DNA from: an uncultured Fibrobacter sp.
GTDB lineage: Bacteria > Fibrobacterota > Fibrobacteria > Fibrobacterales > Fibrobacteraceae
Length of the DNA stretch: 64,000 bases
Direction of reading: 5' to 3'
Assembly: GCA_946414025.1 (NCBI GenBank)
Contig: CAMKMX010000010.1
Location: 19,444-83,443, forward strand
Under the pieces are notes generated by a model. The model searched no databases, was not told the DNA's origin, and saw only the letters and a list, made by a program, of their open reading frames with translations. Each line of letters begins with the position of its first letter. The first letter of the stretch is position 1. The position numbers were made by a program, and so were the translations under genes. This document shows, one piece after another, positions 34,155 to 42,980 of the stretch.

Positions 34155-37100
34155 ATGAAAAAGATGGCAAGAAACTTGACAATGGCGATTCTTTCGGCAG
34201 TGACGCTTGCACTTGCCGGAGTCGCAACTCCGTCGGGAGCTCCGGAAAACCCGGCGACAGGCATCTGGATTCAGCAGATTGGTGAAATCGTGGAACAGCC
34301 TTCCACGAACGCTACTCTTTATTATACCAAATATATTGGCGATGATCGCGTCAAGAGTATCGACTACTTCTATGATGGACTGGGATACCTGAGACTGTTG
34401 AACAAGAAGGATCTATGCCATTCGAACGGAGCCGATGGCATTATGCATCATCCTGATGGAGATTTGATTGTAGCTGGCCAGGGAGCCAGGCTCCATAAGG
34501 TAAAAAAGAATAGCGGAAGCACCAATGCCAACACCTGTGTGGCAAAGACCTCCCCTGCGAACTACAAGACGGAAAATTCGGGAACGGGAAGTACACAGGG
34601 CTACTGGCACGTGATGGTGGACCCGAACCACAAGTTTGTTTGGGCCGACGGTATGCCGGGGCCCCTGGTTCGCTATGCTTTGGATAACAAGAATGACAAT
34701 GGTTTGTCCAATGTGGGTTATCAGGTGGAACTGAGGACGCCCGCCAAGGAACCCTACAAGAGCCTGCCGGACCGCAACAAGAATATTAAGCAGGTTACTA
34801 CCGTGATATGGGACGGCGAAGGCAATGCCTTTTATACCTATTCAAACTATGCAGGCGGCGGATGTGAAACGGACCTGAATGGTGTTGCTTGTAGCGAATC
34901 CCTGAAAAAACAGTGGAGGGCGGGCTCCCACTTCGGTTATTTTACGGATACTACATGGAAAAAAATCAACAGTGCCGCAGATTCGGCGAAATACTTGGGG
35001 CACGTAGGGGATTCCGTGGTCATTGGCCTTGGGAAAATAACCCTTATTGATTCTCTGGAAGGAGCCCATGGCGGAACGTACGACCCCTATTCAAACACCA
35101 TCTTTATCTTTGGCGGTTCTAAAATTGTGCAGATTGAACCCTACAGGGAAGGAGGCCAGATGAAGGCTAGGGTGCTTGCCGAAATTAACCTGCGCACCTT
35201 CTTTTTCCCGGAAGACACGACCCACCTTTCTGGTCCCCGTACTCCCTCCTGCAGGCAGAAAGCCGACCCTACGACAGGTGAATGGGGCAATTCCGGTCAA
35301 TCCGGCTATTGCGATGGTGGTACAAACAGAAATGGGGCCACTCCCACGGTGGGTTGGCGCCTGGACCAGGGAACGGTCGATGGTCACGGCCACTTGTTTG
35401 TGGCTAGTAACACTGGACATGTGATTTTCATAGACTATGCGGCAAATCCGCAACGTCTTATCGATAACAATGTGCTTGCCCATATGCAGTGGATAGATAA
35501 CTTCCTAGACGATTTGGCTCCTTTGGACAAAATTAAAATCGCCCGTTCTAGCGCAAGTACCATTGGCGATGTTTCTTCAAGTAGTTGGGAAAGACTCAGT
35601 TCACAAGAAGAATGGAATGAATCTTCTAGCAGTAAACAGTCGTCTAGCAGTCAGGGTTCTTCTTCTAACAGTGAAGGGTCGTCCGGTAGTGAGGATTCTT
35701 CTAGTAGCACGGATTCTTCGGATAGCAACGATTCTTCTTCCGGCAGCGAAGGATCTTCTGGTAGTGGGGACTCTTCTAGTAGCACGGGTTCTTCGGATAG
35801 CAATGATTCTTCTTCCGGCAGCGAAGGATCTTCTGGTAGTGGGGACTCTTCTAGTAGCACAGGTTCTTCGGATAGTAATGGTTCTTCTTCCAACAGCGGC
35901 GGCTCCTCTGGCAGCACGGGCTCTTCTGGCAGCAACGGCTCCAGCAGCAGCCAGGGCGGTGGTGGAGAACTGTTCAGCAGTTCTTCCAGCAGTGACGAAG
36001 GCAGTGGCGGAGGAATTCTGTTTAGCAGCAGTACTGGAAACTACAGCCCCAATGGTGGCGGTGAGGATTTCGGGTATAGCTCAGCTGGCGGTGGATATGT
36101 CAACCCGTCTTGGGACGATTATGACAAGGGCGATTCTGTAGTCCAGAATGCGGGTGTTCTGGTGCCTGCCGACGACAAGAAGCCCGGTGACCCCGGTACG
36201 GTGACTATCGGTGAGAATGTGTACTATGTGGACAACAACCCCACGGATATCTCCTTGGACTTCCGTCAGAACGCCAATATCGATTCGGCCAAGGTCGGAG
36301 ATGTGGTGGCTATAACACTGAGTGCGGACAAGGTGAAGGAATACTTCGGTGACCATGTGGATTCCCTTACGTTCACCACTCCGTCGGGACTTATCCTGAT
36401 AGACCCCAACAACCCGGCTCCGGGCGATTCCATCAAGGTCAATGCCGACGGCAGCGTCACGATTTATGTGACCGCCTATGACCCCGTACGCAATGGAGAA
36501 ATCTACATCACCAACGAAGTAGGTCAGCTTGTAGTGATAGACAATATCAACTTCTTTGCGGTGGTTCCCGAAGGCAAGATTGCTCTAATCAAGGACTCCG
36601 GCGAGCTAGACGGCCAGCTGGATTACGTGGAAATCCTGTTACAGGATACGTTGTCCAAATTTGTAGATGTGGTGTCCGTTTCCCTGGTGGTCAACGGTGT
36701 GACCATGAATCCGGCGACGGTACCGACCCTCAACGGAGAACGGAACAGGATTATCCTGAACGACGTTTCCGACCTGGTGTTCCCCGATGAAATCGACCAG
36801 AGCTCCTATGCCCAGATTGTCTATAAGGACAAGCAGAACGGGGCCACCTACGTGCGTCAGGTACCCCTGGTGGAACTGGGAACCAATATCATCAAGGCGG
36901 CACACGCCATTAGGGATACTACCAAGGGTGGCCTGGACTCTTTGTTTGTGGAGTTCAATGTTGATATTATTCCCATTGATTTGAGCTATCCAGAGATGCT
37001 GATTGCCATGAAGCAAAAGGGCAAGGAAGTGTTCTTTGGACTTGGCCAGGTTTCCAAGGTCTACTTGCCTTCGAAAAATATTGTCATATTTGTGGGCGAA

Positions 37101-38435
37101 GACCTGAAACTCCAAGGGAACATGAAAGATAGCGTTTCCCTGTATCCCAATGTGACCTTCAGCAACGCACCCTTCATCACGTCCGACGAATACGACCGCC
37201 ATGTCCCCGTGACGGTGGTGGATCGCCTGCCGGCGGTAAAGGCGGTGGAATATTGGGATACGGATTACGACGGAGTCATGGACCAGGTGGTCGTCAACTA
37301 TTCCGCGCCTCTGAAGCAGGAGGATTTGGAAAAACTCCACATGACCTTCCCCTGGTATAGCGACCGTGGATTGCTCGTTCAGCTGCAGGCTCAGCCTTCG
37401 TATCTGAAACTGGACCCGAACGATCCGACCAAGGTGATTTGGGATGTATACTCCCCGTCGCCACTTGCCAAGGGCGTTACCAGTATTAGCGATCAGCTGC
37501 CTCCAGCGACGGTCTACACCTACTATCCGGTCTTTGATGAAATCTTTGTGAACGAAGACCCTGTAAAGGTCACCGACAAGATGTCTCCTGTTATTGCGGG
37601 CGCCACCCTCAATTACGGCAAGAAGGCGGATACGCTGGCAGTCGCCTTCTCGGAGCCCATCAAGAAGGTAGAGGGCAGGGATTATTTCCGTTATATCCAT
37701 GGTAAGGATACTCTGGATTTGATTCCCTCGTCCATTTCCTGGTCCGAGGACGGCATGATTGCGACTCTGATTCTGGATGCTAACCAGGTTACGGTGATGC
37801 CGGGTGACTCCCTGATGGTGGTTCGCGGAAGTAAGGGGGCTATTCAGGATAATTTCGGCAACATCGCCGGAGACGACCCGTCGCCGGTGATTATCGGAGG
37901 CCTCTTGAACCACTTGGTGGAATCTACCAAGATGGGTACCTTCGACGACAAGGACGAAATCCTGCATACCATGAGTTCCGTGAACCTGCGCTACGTGCCT
38001 AGCTCCACCACCAAGGAAGACTTGGAAAAGGAAGGGGCCTTGGGCCACCTGGTTCAGCTAGGCGAACGGTTCGTGCCGCAGTTGCTGGACCGTGCCCAGA
38101 TTGCAGCCGATGGTTCTGTGGATCCTTCTGTACTCGATTCCCTGAATCCTGAAAAGGTGTTCATCTCCTTCGTGGTGAACTACTTTGACCACCTGGGACA
38201 ATATGTGAACGACACCGCCATAACGGTGCCCTGTAACAGTCCTAAGTTTGGCGGTAACTGCCTGAATTCGGACCAGAAGGTGTTCGTGAACTGGAACTTC
38301 AAGGACCATAAGGGCCGCTTCGTTGGCGCGGGCGTCTATACGGTGCAGTTCAAGATGGTGGTTCGTTACGAAAAGAAGAAGATAGAAGAAGAAATCAAGG
38401 ATAAGTGGGGCGTGCGCCGTAAAAAGAAAAAGTAG
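34155..38435 (+). CDS. Giant surface protein with Ser-rich linker
   Basis: 1426 residues. Signal peptide (LTMAILSAVTLALAGVATP). The N-terminal ~470 residues look like a beta-propeller (DGIMHHPDGDLIVAGQGARL, GTVDGHGHLFVASNTGHVIF). A Ser/Gly/Asp linker of about 150 residues (about 475-630), encoded by near-repeats, resembles linkers in Fibrobacter cellulases. The rest carries Ig-like segments with Asp-rich loops (DTDYDGVMD) and 'AFSEPIKK' motifs as in the preceding gene, and a closing VNWNFKDHKGRFVGAGVYTV module. Pair and order suggest joint surface display. A strong terminator follows. Confidence 0.78.
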   Translation: MKKMARNLTMAILSAVTLALAGVATPSGAPENPATGIWIQQIGEIVEQPSTNATLYYTKYIGDDRVKSIDYFYDGLGYLRLLNKKDLCHSNGADGIMHHPDGDLIVAGQGARLHKVKKNSGSTNANTCVAKTSPANYKTENSGTGSTQGYWHVMVDPNHKFVWADGMPGPLVRYALDNKNDNGLSNVGYQVELRTPAKEPYKSLPDRNKNIKQVTTVIWDGEGNAFYTYSNYAGGGCETDLNGVACSESLKKQWRAGSHFGYFTDTTWKKINSAADSAKYLGHVGDSVVIGLGKITLIDSLEGAHGGTYDPYSNTIFIFGGSKIVQIEPYREGGQMKARVLAEINLRTFFFPEDTTHLSGPRTPSCRQKADPTTGEWGNSGQSGYCDGGTNRNGATPTVGWRLDQGTVDGHGHLFVASNTGHVIFIDYAANPQRLIDNNVLAHMQWIDNFLDDLAPLDKIKIARSSASTIGDVSSSSWERLSSQEEWNESSSSKQSSSSQGSSSNSEGSSGSEDSSSSTDSSDSNDSSSGSEGSSGSGDSSSSTGSSDSNDSSSGSEGSSGSGDSSSSTGSSDSNGSSSNSGGSSGSTGSSGSNGSSSSQGGGGELFSSSSSSDEGSGGGILFSSSTGNYSPNGGGEDFGYSSAGGGYVNPSWDDYDKGDSVVQNAGVLVPADDKKPGDPGTVTIGENVYYVDNNPTDISLDFRQNANIDSAKVGDVVAITLSADKVKEYFGDHVDSLTFTTPSGLILIDPNNPAPGDSIKVNADGSVTIYVTAYDPVRNGEIYITNEVGQLVVIDNINFFAVVPEGKIALIKDSGELDGQLDYVEILLQDTLSKFVDVVSVSLVVNGVTMNPATVPTLNGERNRIILNDVSDLVFPDEIDQSSYAQIVYKDKQNGATYVRQVPLVELGTNIIKAAHAIRDTTKGGLDSLFVEFNVDIIPIDLSYPEMLIAMKQKGKEVFFGLGQVSKVYLPSKNIVIFVGEDLKLQGNMKDSVSLYPNVTFSNAPFITSDEYDRHVPVTVVDRLPAVKAVEYWDTDYDGVMDQVVVNYSAPLKQEDLEKLHMTFPWYSDRGLLVQLQAQPSYLKLDPNDPTKVIWDVYSPSPLAKGVTSISDQLPPATVYTYYPVFDEIFVNEDPVKVTDKMSPVIAGATLNYGKKADTLAVAFSEPIKKVEGRDYFRYIHGKDTLDLIPSSISWSEDGMIATLILDANQVTVMPGDSLMVVRGSKGAIQDNFGNIAGDDPSPVIIGGLLNHLVESTKMGTFDDKDEILHTMSSVNLRYVPSSTTKEDLEKEGALGHLVQLGERFVPQLLDRAQIAADGSVDPSVLDSLNPEKVFISFVVNYFDHLGQYVNDTAITVPCNSPKFGGNCLNSDQKVFVNWNFKDHKGRFVGAGVYTVQFKMVVRYEKKKIEEEIKDKWGVRRKKKK

Positions 38436-38474
38436 GTAGAATTCTCTAGTTACTAGAGAATGCAGAAAAAAAAC

Positions 38475-38498
38475 AAAAGCCGCGATTTCGCGGCTTTT
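38475..38498. terminator. Bidirectional terminator
   Basis: AAAAGCCGCG (38475-38484) and CGCGGCTTTT (38489-38498) pair perfectly over 10 bp around ATTT. It lies between the convergent giant surface-protein gene and the small membrane-protein gene at 38551, and its A/T flanks could stop transcription from both sides. Confidence 0.88.
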
Positions 38499-38550
38499 CA
38501 TGTTAGTGAAGGGAGAGCTTTAGGGAGGGCGAAGCCTTCCCTAGTCATCA

Positions 38551-38793
38551 TTATGCAATCATTTCCATAACGGCGGGGATGATTGTGCAGATGATTACCC
38601 AGGGATAAGAAAGAGAACCCTTTAGCCAGCCAGTGGTTTGCATCCCGCTCTTGTTAAAAGAGACTTGCTGAACCTTGCTCTGGGCTGTTGCAACGGATTC
38701 GTGGAGGGAATCCTTGAGATAGGTAACGGACAAGTCGAATTCGCGCTTGCTTTCCTGTGCCGAATCTACCATCTGTAAAAACTTGTTGCTCAT
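38551..38793 (-). CDS. Small membrane protein of unknown function
   Basis: 80 residues. A polar, helical N-terminal part (MSNKFLQMVDSAQESKREFD and TAQSKVQQVSFNKSG) precedes one C-terminal membrane helix (YPWVIICTIIPAVMEMIA), as in tail-anchored proteins. It ends between two terminator-like regions. Family unknown. The 181 bases between it and the FKBP gene are AT-rich and should hold divergent promoters. Confidence 0.5.
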   Translation of the reverse strand: MSNKFLQMVDSAQESKREFDLSVTYLKDSLHESVATAQSKVQQVSFNKSGMQTTGWLKGSLSYPWVIICTIIPAVMEMIA

Positions 38794-38974
38794 AGACTTA
38801 GCTCTTTTTGCTTCCGCAAATATAGTAATTTTTTCTGAAATTTAAAGGGTTTTTGTTTATTTATGTTTACAAATAAGGTTTTATGTGAAAAAATGCACAA
38901 AACAGCATATTTCTCCATAAAAAAAGCTAATTTAAGTGTGTTATGGGTCACATTGGTGGCTTAAAAGGAGTCTT

Positions 38975-40192
38975 ATGAACCTGATTCGCTATTCTTTTGG
39001 TCTTGCTGTAGGCGCCGTTTTGGTCGCATGCGGTGGCAATAACCCGCAGCCGGTGGTGGAACCCGCCGAGCCTGTAGCCGCTCCTGCGCCTCAGGTTTCC
39101 CTGGACAGCGCCGTGGACCGCTACAGCTATGCTTTGGGTATGGACTTGGGGAAGGCTATCGCCAATATCAATGTTCCTGTCAAGATGGACGTGCTGATGC
39201 TTGCCCTCCAAGACGAAGTGGACCCTGCCCGTAAGGTTCTGCTGTCGGATTCCGCTTCGGAATCTGCCCTGCAAGATCTGCTGCTCCGCATGCAGAAGCA
39301 GAAAGAGGACGACGAGAAGGCTGCCGCCGCCAAGGCTCTGGAAGACCAGGCTGCATTCCTCGCCAAGAACGTTCTGGATTCTACGGTAAAGGTGACGCCC
39401 AAGGGTGTGCAGTACCGTGTGCTCAAGGCCGGTACGGGCATTTCTCCCAAGGTGACGGACAAGGTCCAGGTGCATTACATCGGGGCTTTGTTAGACGGCA
39501 CACAGTTTGACAACAGCGTCAAGCGTGGTGAACCTCTGGAGTTCCCCGTAGGCGCGGTCATCGAAGGTTGGCAGGATTTGCTCCAGGTCATGAAAGAAGG
39601 GGACAAGGTGAAGGCCTGGATTCCCAGCGCCCTGGCCTATGGCGAAGCTGGTGTTCCGCCTACCATTCCGGGCAATGCACTCCTGATTTTTGAAGTGGAA
39701 CTGTTGAAGGTCTATGCCGAAGTTCCGCCTGTGGATTCTACGGCTGTTCCGGCTGACAGCGCCGCAGCGGCTCCTGCTGATTCTGCTGCATCGGCAGCCG
39801 CAGCTCCTGCTGTAGCACCAGCAGACACGACGAAGGCTGCGCCTTCTAAGCCTGCCGCCGCTCCCGCTGCTGCTCCTGCGGACAGCGCCAAGGCAGCCCC
39901 CGCCGCAGCTCCTGCTGCTAAGGCCGAAGCCAAGCCTGCTGCCGCCGCTCCCGCTGCTGCTCCTGCGGACACGACAAAAACTGCCCCCGCTGCAAAACCT
40001 GCTGCTGCACCTGCCGATACAGCAAAGGCTGCTCCAGCTAAGCCTGCTGCAGAACCGGCTAAATCTGTTGCTCCTGCCGCCAAGCCTGCTGCTCCTGCCG
40101 CGAAGGCAGCTCCTGCTGCAAAACCGGCCGCCGAGGCAAAACCCGCAGCAGCTCCTGCAAAGCCTGCCGCCAAACCGGCTGCCAAGCAATAG
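38975..40192 (+). CDS. FKBP-type peptidyl-prolyl isomerase lipoprotein with Ala/Pro-rich tail
   Basis: 405 residues from the ATG at 38975 (AAAAGGAG 7 bases upstream). Lipobox VLVAC (Cys19). An FkpA/Mip-type N-terminal dimerisation region (YSYALGMDLGKAI, about 45-135) precedes an FKBP domain (about 140-250: VQVHYIGALLDGTQFDNS, VIEGWQDLLQVMKEGDKVK, LAYGEAGVPPTIPGNALLIF). A tail of about 150 residues made almost only of Ala, Pro, Lys, Asp and Thr follows. The active-site aromatic and Asp positions look normal. The tail is unusual and may reach to the cell wall. Confidence 0.88.
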   Translation: MNLIRYSFGLAVGAVLVACGGNNPQPVVEPAEPVAAPAPQVSLDSAVDRYSYALGMDLGKAIANINVPVKMDVLMLALQDEVDPARKVLLSDSASESALQDLLLRMQKQKEDDEKAAAAKALEDQAAFLAKNVLDSTVKVTPKGVQYRVLKAGTGISPKVTDKVQVHYIGALLDGTQFDNSVKRGEPLEFPVGAVIEGWQDLLQVMKEGDKVKAWIPSALAYGEAGVPPTIPGNALLIFEVELLKVYAEVPPVDSTAVPADSAAAAPADSAASAAAAPAVAPADTTKAAPSKPAAAPAAAPADSAKAAPAAAPAAKAEAKPAAAAPAAAPADTTKTAPAAKPAAAPADTAKAAPAKPAAEPAKSVAPAAKPAAPAAKAAPAAKPAAEAKPAAAPAKPAAKPAAKQ

Positions 40193-40214
40193 GTCGCGAT
40201 AGACAAGTTTTAAT

Positions 40215-40242
40215 AAAGGCGCGGGTCACCCTGCGTCTTTTG
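40215..40242 (+). terminator. Terminator after the FKBP gene
   Basis: AGGCGCGGG (40217-40225) pairs with CCTGCGTCT (40230-40238) with two G-U pairs, followed by TTTTGTT. It lies 25 bases after the FKBP stop. Confidence 0.65.
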
Positions 40243-40272
40243 TTATAAGTAAGATTTATTATTTTTTGAACT

Positions 40273-41631
40273 ATGAGCAATACTGTGTCCGATTTTTATT
40301 CCCAGCATTTCGAAGTTTCCGGGTTTATCCGGGAAGTCTTCGGCTATATGGACCGATTCAAGGGCCAGCTCTTTGTATTGAAGATTGAAGACGGCCTTAT
40401 GGACCACCCGCTGTTCCCTGTGCTCATGCGGGATATCGCCTTGTTGCACAAGGCGGGAATCCGAATCATTATCGTGCCGGGAACCAGGAACAGCATTGAC
40501 GCTCAGCTGAAGGCTTGGGAAATCGAGTCCAAGTTCGAAGGCGGCGTGCGGCTTACCAGCGAAGAGGCCTTGCCCCTGATAGAGCAGGCGTCTTTGGGTG
40601 TTGCCCAGAGGATTATGAGCCACCTGACGGCCAGCGGCCTGAGCGGCATCCAGGGGAACTGGGTGCTGGCCCGGAGTCTTGGGGTCATCGAAGGTGTCGA
40701 CTACATGCGGACTGGCCGGATTGAACGGATCCAGCGGGACATTCTGGAGCAGCTTCTGAACGAGAAGTTCGTGCCCATTATCCCGCCTATCGGCTGGAAC
40801 AAGCTGGGTCAGGCCTACAACATCAGTTCTACGGAACTGGCTACGGAACTCTGCAAGTACATGCAGGTGGGCAAGTTGTTCTTTATCGGCAGCGAGAACG
40901 GTATTAAGCTAGAAGGCCTTGCTACCGGCAAGAACACCAAGTATCTGGAACCAACGGACAGTGGCGTGATTTCGGCCCTGGACGTGGACCAGGCCAAGGA
41001 ACTTCTGGAGCTGAATGCCGACAAGCTGAACTTTGCCCAGAAGGATTATCTGCAGAATGCCATCAACGCTTGCGAGGCTGGCGCGAACCGTGTTCACCTG
41101 CTGAGCGGCGAGTTCCAGGGCAGTGTGCTGCAAGAAGTATTTAGCGCCAGGGGTGATGGAACCATGGTCTATGCGAACCAGTATTCCAGCATCCGGCCCG
41201 CCAATATGGAAGACATTCCCGATATCTTGCGGATCATGCAGGACTATATCGCGAAGGGTTACCTGGTGCCCAGGACCCAGGAGAGCATTTCCGAAAAGCT
41301 CAAGGACTACGTGGTCTATAGCATCGACAACAGCATCCACGGCTGCGGCGCCCTCCACGAGTTCGAAGACGGCATGGCCGAAGTGGCCGCCATTGCCGTG
41401 GCGGCCAACTACCGCAAGTCTGGCATTGGAGACGCTATCGTGCGGCATTTGATTTCGGTTGGCCGGATGAAGGGCTACAAGAAACTGTTCCTGCTCACTA
41501 CCCAGGCTTTGGACTGGTTCTACCCCTTCGGATTCGAAGACGGCTCCGTAGAGGATTTGCCGAAGAGCAAGCGGGAACATTACAACACCAAGCGGAAATC
41601 TCGTATCTTGGTTATGCCGCTGGACAAGTGA
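40273..41631 (+). CDS. argA: N-acetylglutamate synthase, ArgA type
   Basis: 452 residues. An amino-acid-kinase-like domain (about 30-290: FVLKIEDGLM, IIIVPGTRNSIDAQLKAW, SSTELATELCKYM) is fused to a GNAT acetyltransferase domain (about 305-445: IRPANMEDIPDILRIM, AAIAVAANYRKSGIGDAIV with the acetyl-CoA-binding Q/RxxGxG-type loop, FYPFGFED). This is the two-domain plan of E. coli ArgA (443 residues), which makes N-acetylglutamate for arginine synthesis and is inhibited by arginine. Fusion and length match well. Confidence 0.9.
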   Translation: MSNTVSDFYSQHFEVSGFIREVFGYMDRFKGQLFVLKIEDGLMDHPLFPVLMRDIALLHKAGIRIIIVPGTRNSIDAQLKAWEIESKFEGGVRLTSEEALPLIEQASLGVAQRIMSHLTASGLSGIQGNWVLARSLGVIEGVDYMRTGRIERIQRDILEQLLNEKFVPIIPPIGWNKLGQAYNISSTELATELCKYMQVGKLFFIGSENGIKLEGLATGKNTKYLEPTDSGVISALDVDQAKELLELNADKLNFAQKDYLQNAINACEAGANRVHLLSGEFQGSVLQEVFSARGDGTMVYANQYSSIRPANMEDIPDILRIMQDYIAKGYLVPRTQESISEKLKDYVVYSIDNSIHGCGALHEFEDGMAEVAAIAVAANYRKSGIGDAIVRHLISVGRMKGYKKLFLLTTQALDWFYPFGFEDGSVEDLPKSKREHYNTKRKSRILVMPLDK

Positions 41632-41663
41632 CGCCCATTCGACAAGCTCAGGGCAGGCTCCGC

Positions 41664-41706
41664 GTCATCCTGAGCGAGATGCCGCGAGGCATCGAGTCGA
41701 AGGATC
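41664..41706. repeat. GTCATCC-type hairpin repeat
   Basis: GTCATCCTGAGCGA is followed by GATGCC-GCGA-GGCATC (41678-41693) and GTCGAAGGATC, with the outer ATCC/GGAT also pairing. It is a member of the widespread 'GTCATCCTGAGC...GAAGGATC' dispersed family and ends just before the nitroreductase ribosome-binding site. Confidence 0.65.
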
Positions 41707-41724
41707 CTGTAAAAGGTGAATATT

Positions 41725-42315
41725 ATGAATACATTGGAAGCCATACGCACGCGCCGCAGTACCCGCAAGTTCAAGGCACAACCTGTGGAAATAGAAAAGC
41801 TACAGGCCATTGTGGAGGCGGGGCGTTTTGGACCTACCGGCGGTAATGCCCAGACGAATCACTTCTTCGTGATTTCGGATGGGGCTGTAATCGCTAAGCT
41901 CAAGGAGCTGGTTCAGGCCGCGTTCGCGAAGATGGAACTTCGTGAAGACCTGTACAAGAGCCTCAAGAATTCTATCACCCTTGCCCGCAAGGGAAACTAT
42001 TCTTTCTGCTACACGGCGCCGGTGCTTATCGTGGTGGCGAACAAGAAGGATTACGGCAACAACATGGCCGACGTGGCCTGCGCCGTAGAAAACATGATGC
42101 TTGCGGCCAACGAGCTGGACCTGGGTAGCTGCTACATCAACCAGCTCAAGTGGCTGAACGAAGACCCGACGATTTTGGAATACCTGCGTGGCTTCGGCTT
42201 GCGTGAAGACGAGCGGGTGTACGCTTCTGTCGCCGTTGGTTACGCCGACACCGAAAGCGGCCTCCCGAATCGAAACGAGTCTCCTCGCGTCGGTAACGAA
42301 GTGGTGTTTGTGTAA
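41725..42315 (+). CDS. Nitroreductase-family flavoprotein
   Basis: 196 residues from the ATG at 41725 (AAAAGGTG upstream; a GTG at 41716 is also in frame). The start motif LEAIRTRRSTRKFK, FGPTGGNAQTNHFFVI and the later ENMMLAANELDLGSCYINQL are typical FMN-binding nitroreductase blocks. These are NAD(P)H-dependent reductases of nitro compounds, quinones or flavins, often dimeric; the substrate cannot be told. Followed after 12 bases by folE. Confidence 0.85.
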   Translation: MNTLEAIRTRRSTRKFKAQPVEIEKLQAIVEAGRFGPTGGNAQTNHFFVISDGAVIAKLKELVQAAFAKMELREDLYKSLKNSITLARKGNYSFCYTAPVLIVVANKKDYGNNMADVACAVENMMLAANELDLGSCYINQLKWLNEDPTILEYLRGFGLREDERVYASVAVGYADTESGLPNRNESPRVGNEVVFV

Positions 42316-42327
42316 AAGGATAGCCAG

Positions 42328-42894
42328 ATGAATTTAAAGATGATGGAAGACGGATTTCGGATGATTCTTACCGGCATGGGCGAAGATCCGAACCGCGAAG
42401 GATTGCTGGAAACGCCCCGTCGTGTGGCGAAGATGTACGCCGAACTCATGACTGGACTTTCGGGTGAAATGAAAGCCGAGGATATCCTCAAGACGCGCTT
42501 TCACGAAAAGTACGACGAGATGATTATCGTGCCGGACATCGAGTTTGCCAGCATGTGCGAACATCACTTTTTGCCGTTTACGGGCAAGGCCCATGTGGCC
42601 TACATTCCGGGTGACTGCGTGGTGGGACTGTCGAAAATTCCCCGAGTGGTGGAGTTCTATGCCCGCTTCCCGCAAATCCAGGAACGCATGACCCGCCAGA
42701 TAGCGGAACTCATCCAGAAGGAGCTGAACCCGAAGGGCGTGGCCGTTGTGCTCGAGGCGTCGCATATGTGCATGACCATGCGCGGGGTGAAAAAGCCCGG
42801 CGCTACCATGGTCACGACCCAGCTTTTGGGCAGGTTCAAGACCGACGAGAAGACCCGTGCGGAATTTATGTCCCGCATATATGCCCCTCGGTAA
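42328..42894 (+). CDS. folE: GTP cyclohydrolase I
   Basis: 188 residues, normal length. It makes dihydroneopterin triphosphate from GTP for folate. Zinc ligands C77 and H80 in MCEHHFLPF and C148 in SHMCMTMRG are present, with [20 protein letters not shown] and VEFYARRPQ-type blocks and the C-terminal RAEFMSRI. Likely cotranscribed with the nitroreductase gene 12 bases upstream. All catalytic residues are visible. Confidence 0.95.
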   Translation: MNLKMMEDGFRMILTGMGEDPNREGLLETPRRVAKMYAELMTGLSGEMKAEDILKTRFHEKYDEMIIVPDIEFASMCEHHFLPFTGKAHVAYIPGDCVVGLSKIPRVVEFYARFPQIQERMTRQIAELIQKELNPKGVAVVLEASHMCMTMRGVKKPGATMVTTQLLGRFKTDEKTRAEFMSRIYAPR

Positions 42895-42980
42895 GGATTT
42901 TAGTATAATTATCCTGTAAGAGGGTCCTTCTGCCCCAACCACGGCCTTACGGCCTAACCACTAACCACGGCCTACTAATT

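Noticed and set aside
35651..35935. Minus-strand repeat protein frame (Glu/Pro/Leu/Ser repeats)
   Set aside because: It is the complement of the Ser-rich linker of the giant surface protein and has no independent start.
39712..40206. Ala/Gly-rich 164-residue minus-strand frame
   Set aside because: Complement of the Ala/Pro tail of the FKBP gene; low complexity alone explains the open frame.
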